Program-made: the position numbers and the translations under genes
Assembly (NCBI GenBank): GCA_033852095.1
Contig: JAWSVD010000204.1
Location: forward strand, 1-42,896
DNA length: 42,896 nucleotides
Direction of reading: 5' to 3'
From: CALCKW01 sp033852095
GTDB lineage: Bacteria > Pseudomonadota > Gammaproteobacteria > CALCKW01
The notes under the pieces: model-generated
The model's database searches: none
What the model was told of the DNA's origin: nothing
Seen by the model: only the letters and a program-made list of their open reading frames with translations
In this document: positions 33,399 through 41,648 of the stretch, piece after piece
Numbering within the stretch: position 1 is the stretch's first letter
Layout: each line of letters opens with the position of its first letter

Positions 33399-34283
33399 TT
33401 CGTGTAACCATTGCATCGCCTCACTGTTGATGACGCGAATGATCTTCTGCGCGTATTCTGGATCGGTGGCGTAACCCGCTGCTCCGAGCTCCGTTGCGAA
33501 GGCCTCAGGCCCTTGCCCCGCTGCATCCAGAGCAGTTTGGTAACGCGGATTTTGCTGCAAAAATTGAACGTAATCATCGACCGATTCGCCCAAGCTCTGG
33601 TAACGCCTGAAGGGTTCCTTAACACTGTCAAATTGACCGTCTTGGAATTCCAGTGTCTGCTTCCAAAGCCGCTCTCCCGACCAATCGGACTGCGCTTTGA
33701 TACCGAACACATTAAAACTGCTGCCGCGGGCATCGCTGGGCACGTGCTCACCCCAACCAGTCTCCAGCGCCGCCTGCGCCATCAACAGCCGCGGATCAAC
33801 GCCCAGCTCCTCACCGCCGCGCTGCGCGTGGGGCCACAGCTGCTGCGCAAATTCACGGGGCTCGCCCCAGGTGGCGCCCAGCTCTGTGACAGCTTGTTCC
33901 GTGGAGACAGCTGCACGTGTCACCGGTGACTGAAAATAACTTTCCAGTCCTTGCAGACCATCGCTCTTGCTACTCTGCTTGCCCCGGGACAACTGCGCGA
34001 CAATCATGTCGGCCAGGCCCACGCCGCCGTTCTCGGCCATGTGCACCGACAGTTGTTTGTCGTGCATGTCCTTGTAAAAACCCATCGCATTGCTGTCAAA
34101 CAAAGGATCACCAAAGCCCGCATCCCGCTGCGCTTTCAGCAGCATCTGCGTGAACATGCCCTCAAACTGGGCGGCCACCTGACGCAGTACCGCCTCATCA
34201 TCAGGGTTTTGCCCGGCTTTGGCTTTGAGCTCCGCGAGGCCATGCATGTCTGCATACGCTGCGCCCTTGGCCGTGATGTCCAC
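33396..34283 (-). CDS. flgJ: Flagellar rod assembly protein/muramidase FlgJ
   Basis: Bifunctional protein, 295 aa, that caps rod growth and opens the peptidoglycan. The N-terminal half (about 30-100; RQVAAQFEGMFTQMLLKAQRD, then GGVGLADMIVAQL) is the rod-binding domain. The C-terminal half (about 140-293) is a GH73 glucosaminidase-type domain with AQAALETGWGEHVP holding the catalytic Glu, and FNVFGIKA and YQSLGESVDDYV downstream. GTG at 34283 is used as the start; GGAG lies about ten bases upstream. Two-domain FlgJ is typical of gammaproteobacteria. Confidence 0.95.
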   Translation of the reverse strand: MDITAKGAAYADMHGLAELKAKAGQNPDDEAVLRQVAAQFEGMFTQMLLKAQRDAGFGDPLFDSNAMGFYKDMHDKQLSVHMAENGGVGLADMIVAQLSRGKQSSKSDGLQGLESYFQSPVTRAAVSTEQAVTELGATWGEPREFAQQLWPHAQRGGEELGVDPRLLMAQAALETGWGEHVPSDARGSSFNVFGIKAQSDWSGERLWKQTLEFQDGQFDSVKEPFRRYQSLGESVDDYVQFLQQNPRYQTALDAAGQGPEAFATELGAAGYATDPEYAQKIIRVINSEAMQWLHE

Positions 34284-34296
34284 TAGCTGTACTCCA

Positions 34297-35418
34297 TCAG
34301 ATGACGATCAGCTCTGCCTGGAGAGCACCCGCTTGTTTGAGGGCCTCCAGAATGGCAACGAGATCACTCGGTGCCGCGCCGACCTGATTTACCGCTCGCA
34401 CAATCTGCGCGAGTGTCGCACCCGCATCAAACAGAAACATGCGGTTGTTTTCCTCGTCGATGCTGATCTGCGAACTCTCCACCTGTGCCGTCTCCCCCTC
34501 GGCCAATTGATTGGGCTGAGAGACAGACGGACTCTCGCGCACCGCAACGGTCATGCTGCCATGGGTGACAGCCGCGGGCCGCACTTGCACATGAGAGCCA
34601 ATCACGATGGTGCCTGTGCGTGAATTGATAATGATCTTGGCCGCGGCTTCACCGGGCTGAACGCGAATGTTCTCTAGGTAGGACAAAAATCCGACACGCT
34701 GAGAATAATCCTGCGGCGCCTGCACCCGGATAGTCACCGCGTCCTCCGCCGTCGCGCTGCCAGCACCCAGCGCGGCATTCAAGACATCCTGCATGTGCTT
34801 GGCTGTGGTGAAGTCGGGGGTGTGAAGGTTCAGGTAGATGGCGTCGGCCGTGCCGAAAGGCGAGGCGACGCCCCGCTCTACCATCGCACCGCCGGGGATA
34901 CGCGCACTGCTCGGTACATTGACCGTCAAGCGCGAGCCGTCGGCCCCCTGCGCCCCAAATCCACTGACTGTCAGGTTTCCCTGTGCCATGGCGTAGATAT
35001 CGCCATCAATGCCCTTCAGCGGCGTGATCAACAAGGTGCCACCGCGCAGATTGGAAGCGTCACCCAATGAAGAGACGGTGACATCCAGCTTTTGCCCTGG
35101 TTTGGAAAACGCTGGCAGATTGGTCGAGACCATCACAGCCGCGATGTTGTTTGAATTTGGCTTCACGCCCGCAGGCAAAGTGATACCGTATTTGCTCAAC
35201 AGGGCCGACAGACTGTGTGAGGTGAATTGGGTTTTGTTGAGCTTATCGCCGCTGCCACTCAAGCCAACGACCAAGCCATAACCCAAGAGGTGGTTGTCCC
35301 GCACCCCAGCCACACCCGCCAAATCTTTGATCCGCGTACCAGCGTCTTCAGCTGAAGCCGCAGTTACTAGGGAAAACAGAAGCAATATTGCGACAAAATG
35401 TTTCAAAAGGGCCACCAC
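34297..35418 (-). CDS. flgI: Flagellar P-ring protein FlgI
   Basis: Periplasmic protein, 373 aa, that forms the P ring in the peptidoglycan layer. A signal peptide (KHFVAILLLFSLVTAASA, cleavage after ASA) is followed by GTRIKDLAGVAGVRDNHLLG, the standard FlgI N-terminus, then GLSGSGDK and the conserved C-terminal VRAVNQVGAAPSDLVAILEALK. There are two adjacent GTG codons (35418 and 35415) and a TTG at 35406 that overlaps the flgH stop as TTGA; the true start among these is unresolved. It lies 13 bases before flgJ. Confidence 0.95.
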   Translation of the reverse strand: MVALLKHFVAILLLFSLVTAASAEDAGTRIKDLAGVAGVRDNHLLGYGLVVGLSGSGDKLNKTQFTSHSLSALLSKYGITLPAGVKPNSNNIAAVMVSTNLPAFSKPGQKLDVTVSSLGDASNLRGGTLLITPLKGIDGDIYAMAQGNLTVSGFGAQGADGSRLTVNVPSSARIPGGAMVERGVASPFGTADAIYLNLHTPDFTTAKHMQDVLNAALGAGSATAEDAVTIRVQAPQDYSQRVGFLSYLENIRVQPGEAAAKIIINSRTGTIVIGSHVQVRPAAVTHGSMTVAVRESPSVSQPNQLAEGETAQVESSQISIDEENNRMFLFDAGATLAQIVRAVNQVGAAPSDLVAILEALKQAGALQAELIVI

Positions 35419-36095
35419 TCGCTGCTAAAGAATCGTGAAGCCCAACCTGCCCGGTTGCTATTGCGAATCACGCCTCGGCCACCGTAACTCAAGTGCGCAT
35501 CGGCAATACGCGTCGAACTCACTTCGTTGCTGTCACTCACGTCTTCGGGCCGAACGATGCCGGAGAGCCGCAAAAACTCCATGCCCTGGTTGATCGTGGT
35601 GCGTTTTTCACCGCGGATCACCAGATTGCCATTGGCCAATACTTGATGCACAGTCACCGACAGATCACCGGACAGACGATTGCTCTGGGCGCTGTTGCCG
35701 CTGCCCGCAAAGGAGCGGTTGTTGTTGGTATTTATTTGCAGCTTCCCAGTCCCCGGCGCAATGATCTTGCCGAAGAGGTTGGCTGTACCCATGGAATTGG
35801 TGTCGTCCTTAGACGTAGAGGTTGCCGAGCTCATCTCTGCGTTTGTATTCTCCTCTAGGGACACGGTCAACACATCCCCTACACGGTAGGCTTTGATGTC
35901 CCGGAACAGCTCATAAGCTGTCGCGGAGTTGTATATCGATCCCGTGGGAGTGCTATCAACTTGCGGCATCGGCGGCACGGGCACAGGCTCGTACTCAGGC
36001 GAAGCAGGTTGCTGCATTGGCACCGGAGCGCAGCCCACCGTCAAGACAGCGCATGCGCTGAAAACAAGTGGGCGAAAAAATTGGAAAAGAATCAT
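35403..36095 (-). CDS. flgH: Flagellar L-ring lipoprotein FlgH
   Basis: Outer-membrane lipoprotein, 230 aa, forming the L ring. The ATG at 36095 (a GTG is one codon before it) gives a signal peptide ending in the lipobox LTVGC, with lipidated Cys22. Conserved blocks are FRDIKAYRVGDVLTVSLEENTNA, the Ser/Thr/Asn-rich middle, LSVTVHQVLANGNLVIRGEK and GIVRPEDVSDSNEVSSTRIADA, with a C-terminal aromatic end (RFFSSEWWPF). AGGTGA precedes the start. It follows flgG by 11 bases and overlaps flgI. Confidence 0.96.
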   Translation of the reverse strand: MILFQFFRPLVFSACAVLTVGCAPVPMQQPASPEYEPVPVPPMPQVDSTPTGSIYNSATAYELFRDIKAYRVGDVLTVSLEENTNAEMSSATSTSKDDTNSMGTANLFGKIIAPGTGKLQINTNNNRSFAGSGNSAQSNRLSGDLSVTVHQVLANGNLVIRGEKRTTINQGMEFLRLSGIVRPEDVSDSNEVSSTRIADAHLSYGGRGVIRNSNRAGWASRFFSSEWWPF

Positions 36096-36106
36096 CACAA
36101 AATCAC

Positions 36107-36892
36107 CTACAAGTTTTGATTGAGGTATTGCAACATCTCATCGGTGGTCGAGATGGCCTTTGAATTCATTTCGTAGGCGCGCTGTGTCTCAATCATGGCC
36201 ACCATCTCTTCCACGATGTTGACGTTGGACGTCTCGAGGAAACCCTGGCGTACCTGGCCCATGCCACTCTGACCACCCACACCGACCGTTGCCGCTCCGC
36301 TGGCACTGGTTTCTTTGTACAGATTTTCACCGGCAGGCTGCAAGCCCATGGGGTTGGCAAAATCGGTGATCGATACTTGCCCCACCGTGGTCATGTTAGT
36401 GGTGCCCTGCAACTGCACGGATACAGTGCCGTCATTGCCGATCACGATCTGCTGCGCCGTGGGCGGGATAGTGATCGCGGGTTGCACTGGGTAGCCGCTG
36501 GATGTCACCAGAGAGCCCGAGCTGTCCAGCTTGAAGCTGCCGTCGCGGGTATAGGCGGATTCTCCCGAGGGCGTCACCACGGAGAAGAACCCGCGGCCGT
36601 TGATCGCCATGTCCAGGGGGGATTCTGTCTGCGACATATTGCCCTGGGTGTGCAGCTTGTCCGTGGAGACAACCCTGACACCCGTGCCTCGATTCAGGCC
36701 AGTGGGCAGTTCGGTGTTCTGCGAGGAGAGACCTCCCGCCGCCCTATAGGTCTGGTAGAAAAGATCTTCGAAATTGGCGCGATCGCGCTTAAAGCCTGTG
36801 GTGCCGACGTTGGCCAGGTTATTGGCCACGACGGACATGCGCATCTGTTGCGCGTCTAAGCCCGTTTTAGAAATCCATAGAGCCGGATTCAT
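36107..36892 (-). CDS. flgG: Flagellar distal rod protein FlgG
   Basis: Distal rod subunit, 261 aa, the normal FlgG length. The N-terminus NPALWISKTGLDAQQMRMSV and VANNLANVGTTGFKRDRANF are hallmark. Downstream are QTESPLDMAINGRGFFSV and YTRDGSFKLDSSG, and the C-terminal coiled region is NVNIVEEMVAMIETQRAYEM. AAGGACA lies upstream of the ATG at 36892. It is 30 bases downstream of flgF. Confidence 0.97.
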   Translation of the reverse strand: MNPALWISKTGLDAQQMRMSVVANNLANVGTTGFKRDRANFEDLFYQTYRAAGGLSSQNTELPTGLNRGTGVRVVSTDKLHTQGNMSQTESPLDMAINGRGFFSVVTPSGESAYTRDGSFKLDSSGSLVTSSGYPVQPAITIPPTAQQIVIGNDGTVSVQLQGTTNMTTVGQVSITDFANPMGLQPAGENLYKETSASGAATVGVGGQSGMGQVRQGFLETSNVNIVEEMVAMIETQRAYEMNSKAISTTDEMLQYLNQNL

Positions 36893-36922
36893 GATATGTC
36901 CTTATATCGTGTCGCGACACGT

Positions 36923-37663
36923 CTAGGTCACGCTCATCAAGCGCGTCGATGCGCTATCCATTTTCTCAAGTTCTTCAAAGAACTTGACCATACTTTCAAA
37001 ATTCCGCGAGTACTCGATCATGCTGACCATTGACTCAATGCCGTTCACGTTGCTCGACTCCAGCGAACCTCCGCTCACACGCACACTTCCATCTGATGCA
37101 AGGTCTTCGCCATCTATTGACCTAAACAGAGCATCTTTTCCTTTTTTCATCTCGGAGGCCTCTCCGAGTACCAGTTTTATCTGATCTATCACGGCCAGCT
37201 CGCCCTCCCCTGCCCCTACCGGCTTGATGGTCACCGTGCCATCGCTGCCGATCATCAGCTCTTCAAAGGGAGGCAAACTGATGGGGCCGGAGTTGCCTAT
37301 TACTGGCTGACCGGCCCCGTTCATCAGCAGACCACTGTCATCGATACGCAAATCACCCCGCCGGGTGTAGGCCTCGCCGCCGTCGGCTGTGCCGACGGCA
37401 ATCCAGCCCTCGCCGTTAATGCCTACATCCATGGCGCGGCCGGTTTGCATTAGTGACCCCGCCTCACTGTTGAAGCCCACCGCGTCATCCTGGGAATACA
37501 CCCGAGTTGCGTGGCCTGGACCGTACACGGGCATGGAGGAGAAGCGCTCTATATCGGCCCTAAAACCTGATGTGGATGCGTTGGCGAGGTTGTTGGCGTT
37601 GGTCGCCTGTGCCGCCAGTGAGCTCTTGGCACCGGTCATTGATAAATAGAGCGCTCTGTCCAT
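36923..37663 (-). CDS. flgF: Flagellar proximal rod protein FlgF
   Basis: Proximal rod subunit, 246 aa. The N-terminus DRALYLSMTGAKSSLAAQAT and ANNLANASTSGFRADIERF fit FlgF, with RAMDVGINGEGWIAV and YTRRGDLRIDDSGLLMNGAG in the middle and SNVNGIESMVSMIEYSRNFE at the C-terminus. It follows flgE by 22 bases. Confidence 0.96.
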   Translation of the reverse strand: MDRALYLSMTGAKSSLAAQATNANNLANASTSGFRADIERFSSMPVYGPGHATRVYSQDDAVGFNSEAGSLMQTGRAMDVGINGEGWIAVGTADGGEAYTRRGDLRIDDSGLLMNGAGQPVIGNSGPISLPPFEELMIGSDGTVTIKPVGAGEGELAVIDQIKLVLGEASEMKKGKDALFRSIDGEDLASDGSVRVSGGSLESSNVNGIESMVSMIEYSRNFESMVKFFEELEKMDSASTRLMSVT

Positions 37664-37685
37664 GTTAGTGTCTCGTTCTCAGTCT

Positions 37686-38954
37686 TTAGATGTTGACGAT
37701 TGTCTGCGTCAGGGTATTGGCTGTTTCAATCGTTTTGGCATTGGCCTGGAAATTACGTTGCGCAGTGATCAACTTGACCAACTGGGCGGTCAAGTCGACA
37801 TTTGAAGACTCCAGCGCTCCGCCTTGAACGTTACCAAACCGCTCAGTACCAAAAGCGCCAATCAGTGCTGTGCCCGATTCAAAGGTTTCTTGCCAAGAGG
37901 TATTACCCGCCTGGCGGAGACCCGTTGTATTTTCAAAATCAGCGGCAATGACTCTTCCCAACGATATTGTGCGCCCATTGCTGTATTTTGCCTCTAAGTT
38001 CCCATCAGATTTCACCGCCAATCCACTCAGTTTTCCGACCGCTGTACCGTCCTGTTCCACAAAGGGGACGAAAAACCCCGTGGCCTGTTGCGTCGTGGTG
38101 GTAGTCGAATTTGGCGGTGTTAAGTCGAGTTTTAGTTCAATGGGATCCGATCCGTTTCCAATGAGCTCAGGGCTGTATTGTATTTCCCCGCCGGCAGGTG
38201 CGATCAAGGTCCCACTGCCATCGAATGTTAGCGCTGTGGTGCTACCTACCGCCGGCGTCAGTGCATTGCCATTGAAATAAGAACGCGTCTCCCACGTATT
38301 GGTCGCTACATCCGTGTGGATAAAAAAGGTCTCCATGGTGTGTGTCTGACCCAGGGAGTCATAGACCGTGGAGTTGGTAGACGCCGTGTAAGTGTCCACA
38401 TTGGTCGGGTCGAACAAGGCAGGATCTATCGCATCTGAGGCCGAGGGCAGATTGGCCGCGATGCCCACAGTAGTGGTCGGGTTCGCTGTGCCGAATGTTT
38501 CAGTCACCTGAACAGATGTTGCAGAGTTCTTACTTGTAGCGATCACATCACCAGATATCGGGTCTGTGGGGAACACCTGCAAGAACTTCCCCACACCGTC
38601 CACCAGATACCCCTCTGCATCGGTACCAAAAGCACCGTTCCGCGTATAGGTTGGTATCAAAGTATCTGGATCACTCGAGGTCATGAAAAAACCCTGGCCG
38701 TTGATCGCCAGATCCAGTGCGTTGTCTGTGTATTCCAAGCTACCTTGTGACTGTATCTGCCGCACATTACCCAACAGGGCTCCATCACCCACTGTGGTGC
38801 TCGCCGACGCTGTTACGCTGATGGCATACACATCGTAAAATTCGCCCCGCGAATATTTAAATCCAGTCGTGCCCACGTTTGCAATGTTGTTCGCCGTCAC
38901 GTTCAGTTCAGACGACGCCGCATTGAGCCCACTCAGTCCCAATCCAAAAGACAT
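37686..38954 (-). CDS. flgE: Flagellar hook protein FlgE
   Basis: Hook subunit, 422 aa. The N-terminus SFGLGLSGLNAASSELNVT with ANNIANVGTTGFKYSRGEF and the block SLEYTDNALDLAINGQGFF are conserved. The C-terminal end (SSNVDLTAQLVKLITAQRNFQ) is the standard coiled region. The central part (about 150-330) is Thr/Ser-rich and variable, forming the exposed domains. AGAGGA precedes the ATG at 38954. It lies 41 bases after flgD, whose product caps hook growth. Confidence 0.97.
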   Translation of the reverse strand: MSFGLGLSGLNAASSELNVTANNIANVGTTGFKYSRGEFYDVYAISVTASASTTVGDGALLGNVRQIQSQGSLEYTDNALDLAINGQGFFMTSSDPDTLIPTYTRNGAFGTDAEGYLVDGVGKFLQVFPTDPISGDVIATSKNSATSVQVTETFGTANPTTTVGIAANLPSASDAIDPALFDPTNVDTYTASTNSTVYDSLGQTHTMETFFIHTDVATNTWETRSYFNGNALTPAVGSTTALTFDGSGTLIAPAGGEIQYSPELIGNGSDPIELKLDLTPPNSTTTTTQQATGFFVPFVEQDGTAVGKLSGLAVKSDGNLEAKYSNGRTISLGRVIAADFENTTGLRQAGNTSWQETFESGTALIGAFGTERFGNVQGGALESSNVDLTAQLVKLITAQRNFQANAKTIETANTLTQTIVNI

Positions 38955-38995
38955 ATTATTTCCTCTATTTCCCTACAATTACTGAATATCGCGCT

Positions 38996-39682
38996 TTACA
39001 GCCCAATCTGTGTCACTTCAGACAATGGTTTCGAACCGGCCCCTGATAGGTTCAATACAATCCCTGTACTGCCTCCCATCGAGACGCTGTCCACCCGATT
39101 GCCCATCAATGTGGTCAATGTCTCAGGCCCCTGTTGTCCAGCGCCCGTTGCTTTGAACACGTAATTCCCAGCTTCAGCACGCTCTCCCGTAAGGGTTTCC
39201 CCGTCCCACTCAAAAGACGCGAGACCTTGCGCTTGGTTGGCTAGTTCGATGGTATCGACTAGAGCACCACCGCCACTTTCTATGCGGATCTGCACATTGG
39301 ACACCCCTTCGGGTATCTCGATAGCCCCGCCGAGCGCGCCCTCTTCCACGAGCACAGCGCTGCTGCTCTCTGTCAACACCGTTTTTCCGACCAGCGACGC
39401 CGCGTCAGTTGCATCCGTTGCCGTCATGGACGCCGTCAGCGCATCAAAGCTCTGTTGCAGCTCGCCGATGCCCGAGACCGTGCCAAACTGCGCGAGCTGC
39501 GCAATAAAATCACCGTTCTCCATGGGCGCCAGCGGGTCTTGGTTTTGCAACTGTGTCGTCATCAGGGACAAAAATTCGTCCTGCCCCAACGCTTGGTTAT
39601 CCTTTGCTTCGTCTTGGGTTTTGTTCGTGATGCTGTAATCACTCAGCACGTTCGATGTACCCGTCGCAGCTACATCAGCCAT
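38996..39682 (-). CDS. flgD: Flagellar hook cap/assembly protein FlgD
   Basis: Hook-capping scaffold, 228 aa, needed to polymerise FlgE. The N-terminal export and assembly block LGQDEFLSLMTTQLQNQDPL with PMENGDFIAQLAQFGTVSGI is diagnostic. The C-terminal part (about 95-228) has the FlgD Ig-like/tudor-like pattern (FEWDGETLTGERAEAGNYVF). AAGGAG precedes the ATG at 39682. Confidence 0.96.
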   Translation of the reverse strand: MADVAATGTSNVLSDYSITNKTQDEAKDNQALGQDEFLSLMTTQLQNQDPLAPMENGDFIAQLAQFGTVSGIGELQQSFDALTASMTATDATDAASLVGKTVLTESSSAVLVEEGALGGAIEIPEGVSNVQIRIESGGGALVDTIELANQAQGLASFEWDGETLTGERAEAGNYVFKATGAGQQGPETLTTLMGNRVDSVSMGGSTGIVLNLSGAGSKPLSEVTQIGL

Positions 39683-39706
39683 TACGACTCTCCTTTTTCA
39701 ACTGCC

Positions 39707-40114
39707 TTACTCACCCAGAGACAGGGTGCGTTGCAGCATTTGTTTGGTTGTATTAAGAACTTCCACGTTCGCCTGGAAACTGCGCGAGGCCGACATCATG
39801 TTCACCATTTCTTCAACCACACTGATGTTCGGCGAGTAGACGTAGCCGTCAGGATCAGCAAGTGGGTGACCCGGGGAAAATTGCGCCAGAGGCTCTGTGT
39901 TGTCTTCCAGCACGCCGGCCATCTGCACGCCCGTGGTGTGTTCCTGCGCATCCTGCATAACAGCCTTGAACACCGGGTGCCGCGCCTTGAATACCTCGTC
40001 TTTAGAGCCGGCGATGGTATTGGCATTCGCCATGTTTGAGGCCGTGATGTTCAAGCGCAGGGACTGCGCAGACATAGCGGAACCCGCCAAATCGAAATTA
40101 TCAAAAAGTGCCAT
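39707..40114 (-). CDS. flgC: Flagellar proximal rod protein FlgC
   Basis: Proximal rod subunit, 135 aa. The N-terminus ALFDNFDLAGSAMSAQSLRL, then NITASNMANANTIAGSKDEV and the C-terminal NISVVEEMVNMMSASRSFQ are typical, with DPDGYVYSPN in the middle. The ATG at 40114 comes two bases after the flgB stop, so translation is likely coupled. Confidence 0.96.
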   Translation of the reverse strand: MALFDNFDLAGSAMSAQSLRLNITASNMANANTIAGSKDEVFKARHPVFKAVMQDAQEHTTGVQMAGVLEDNTEPLAQFSPGHPLADPDGYVYSPNISVVEEMVNMMSASRSFQANVEVLNTTKQMLQRTLSLGE

Positions 40115-40116
40115 GG

Positions 40117-40527
40117 TTATTGACCTTTGATGGCGTAGCTGATGCCTTTGAACTTACTGCTCAAAAAGCTCAAACTCGCTTGATACATAAAAGTGTTTTC
40201 CGCAAAGCGCGTGTGCTCGGCTTGCGTATCGACCGTGTTGCCATCCAGGGAGGGCTGCGTGGGGGTGCGGTAGAGCATCTCGCCACTGACAGGCTGCCCG
40301 CTGCCCTCGCTCCCGCCGAGATGCCCGGCGTGGGAGGTTTTGAGCTGCACAGCGGGTTGCTGCTGGCTCGCGGCTACGGAGAGCATTTTTTGAAAGTCCA
40401 GATCGCGAGCCTTATAGTTAGGCGTGTCCGCGTTGGCGATGTTTGAGGCGATGACACTGGATCGCTGACTGCGCAATTTGAGCGCGTCATCGTGGATTCC
40501 AAGTGCTTTATCGAGTGCTGCGTCCAT
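40117..40527 (-). CDS. flgB: Flagellar proximal rod protein FlgB
   Basis: Proximal rod subunit, 136 aa, first gene of the flgB-flgL cluster. The ATG at 40527 is preferred over an open upstream extension to 40590 because it yields the standard FlgB start (MDAALDKALGIHDDALKLRS) and lies about 20 bases below the expected start of the sigma54 promoter at 40561-40575. The block VIASNIANADTPNYKARDLD is conserved, and the C-terminus NTFMYQASLSFLSSKFKGIS matches the family. Confidence 0.95.
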   Translation of the reverse strand: MDAALDKALGIHDDALKLRSQRSSVIASNIANADTPNYKARDLDFQKMLSVAASQQQPAVQLKTSHAGHLGGSEGSGQPVSGEMLYRTPTQPSLDGNTVDTQAEHTRFAENTFMYQASLSFLSSKFKGISYAIKGQ

Positions 40528-40560
40528 GCATCTGCTCGCTGTGTGGGTACGAGCTTCAGT

Positions 40561-40575
40561 GCAGATGACATGCCA
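40561..40575 (-). promoter_or_regulatory. Putative sigma54 promoter of the flgB operon
   Basis: On the minus strand TGGCATGTCATCTGCA (40575-40560) carries GG and GC exactly ten bases apart and differs from TGGCACG-N4-TTGCA at two positions. It would give a leader of about 20 bases to the flgB ATG. Confidence 0.75.
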
Positions 40576-40813
40576 GACAGGTTCCTGCACTTCACAATAT
40601 CGACGCCTTTACTGCGCAAATACACGCCTCGCAGCTGCCACACAGCGCTTTGGCGAATGTAGGAACGCGCGGCAGCATTCGCTAAGCGAGCCGCTACAGC
40701 ATGACGTTGTTGCCGACAGGCGTCAGAAGTTGCCGGTTCTTGAGGGCAAACAGGAAAAAAATCACCACCTTCGCCATGAAAACCGTCCGTATGCCAACAG
40801 CTAATAGCCTCAC

Positions 40814-40827
40814 GGAACAACCTTTGC
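40814..40827 (+). promoter_or_regulatory. Putative sigma54 promoter of flgA
   Basis: GG (40814-40815) and GC (40826-40827) are ten bases apart, with TTTGCTT around the -12 element. The -24 side (CGGAACA) is less conserved than at flgB. The start would be about 24 bases before the flgA ATG at 40863. Confidence 0.55.
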
Positions 40828-40862
40828 TTGAACAATAACAATACATAGTCATGGACGACATC

Positions 40863-41570
40863 ATGTTAAAGCGAAAGCTCGCCATCCTTTGCGTGGCCTG
40901 GACACTCTCCCAACAGACGTTTGCAGTCGCGGCCAAACGAATCCACTCACCCGATGCCATCGCCGCATCGGTAGAAGAATTCCTGCAGAACTACCCCTTC
41001 GAAACAGTCTATCCCGTCGATTTCAAGGTCAATCGAATTTCAAACCGGTTGAGACTGTCTTATTGCAAGGAGGCGCTGGAGATAGATTTCAGCCCCAACG
41101 CCAAACGCTACGGTAAGACTCACTTGCGCCTACAATGCCCTAGCGGCAAAAAATGGCGAATAAACATAGGCGTAGAGTTAAACGTATTCCACGACACGGT
41201 TCTCTCCAAGCACGCCATGCGCAGGGGGATAGTTGTCGCGGCAGAAGATTTATTACTAAAGAAGCTTCCACGCTCAAAAATCTTCTCGGACTTCTATAGT
41301 AAGAAGAGCGATGTTATTGGTTTGGTCACCACTATGCCTGTGCGCGCAGAGCAACTGCTGAGCGGAAGGCTGGTCAGTGTTGCCGATGTCGTGAGCAAAG
41401 GCCAGAGCGTGATGGTGATTGCGCGTGCAGCTGGCATCGACATTTCGACGCGCGGAAAAGCACTGAATCACGCAAAACGCGGCGAACTTGTACGCGTGCA
41501 AAACAAAGATTCAGGTCGTATTGTTGAGGGAATAGCAGTCGACCCCGGGAAAGTAGAGATTCCACTGTGA
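40863..41570 (+). CDS. flgA: Flagellar P-ring assembly chaperone FlgA
   Basis: Periplasmic chaperone, 235 aa, for P-ring (FlgI) assembly. The start at 40863 gives a compact signal peptide (MLKRKLAILCVAWTLSQQTF) and a reasonable leader from the sigma54 motif; an ATG at 40851 would add four residues. The mature N-terminus has a Cys-containing segment (LRLSYCKEALEIDF, LRLQCPSG). The C-terminal SAF-type domain includes MRRGIVVAAEDL and the characteristic RLVSVADVVSKGQSVMVIAR and ending VEGIAVDPGKVEIPL. It is the first gene of flgA-flgM-flgN, divergent from flgB. cheV and cheR, which often lie between flgA and flgB in Vibrio and Pseudomonas, are absent here. Confidence 0.93.
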   Translation: MLKRKLAILCVAWTLSQQTFAVAAKRIHSPDAIAASVEEFLQNYPFETVYPVDFKVNRISNRLRLSYCKEALEIDFSPNAKRYGKTHLRLQCPSGKKWRINIGVELNVFHDTVLSKHAMRRGIVVAAEDLLLKKLPRSKIFSDFYSKKSDVIGLVTTMPVRAEQLLSGRLVSVADVVSKGQSVMVIARAAGIDISTRGKALNHAKRGELVRVQNKDSGRIVEGIAVDPGKVEIPL

Positions 41571-41586
41571 CTTTAATGACAATGTG

Positions 41587-41613
41587 TAAAGTTTATATTT
41601 TTGCGGTCGCCAA
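41587..41613 (+). promoter_or_regulatory. Putative sigma28 promoter of flgMN
   Basis: TAAAGTTT (41587-41594), identical to the E. coli FliA -35 consensus, is followed after 11 bases by GTCGCCAA (41606-41613; five of eight matches). It lies about 35 bases upstream of the flgM ATG, consistent with autoregulated flgM expression. Confidence 0.5.
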
Positions 41614-41648
41614 ATGCATCAAGACAAATCTAAGTTGGAGAGAAACTG

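Larger units (their letters stand above)
40528..40862. other. Divergent flgB/flgA control region
   Basis: A roughly 330-bp gap with opposing sigma54-type motifs near each end (40561-40575 for flgB, 40814-40827 for flgA). The middle likely holds an enhancer site for a sigma54 activator of the FleQ/FlrA/FlrC type. I could not identify such a site by eye and no such gene is in the window. Confidence 0.6.

Noticed and set aside
33199..33411. Minus-strand 70-codon frame between flgJ and flgK
   Set aside because: It overlaps the flgJ end and flgK start, has an atypical composition and no ribosome site; the gap is better explained by a promoter.
40374..40841. Minus-strand 155-codon frame across the flgB/flgA region
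   Set aside because: It overlaps flgB out of frame and crosses the sigma54 promoters, with no family resemblance.
40694..40960. 88-codon minus-strand frame antisense to the start of flgA
   Set aside because: It covers the flgA signal peptide and promoter on the other strand and has no support beyond being open.
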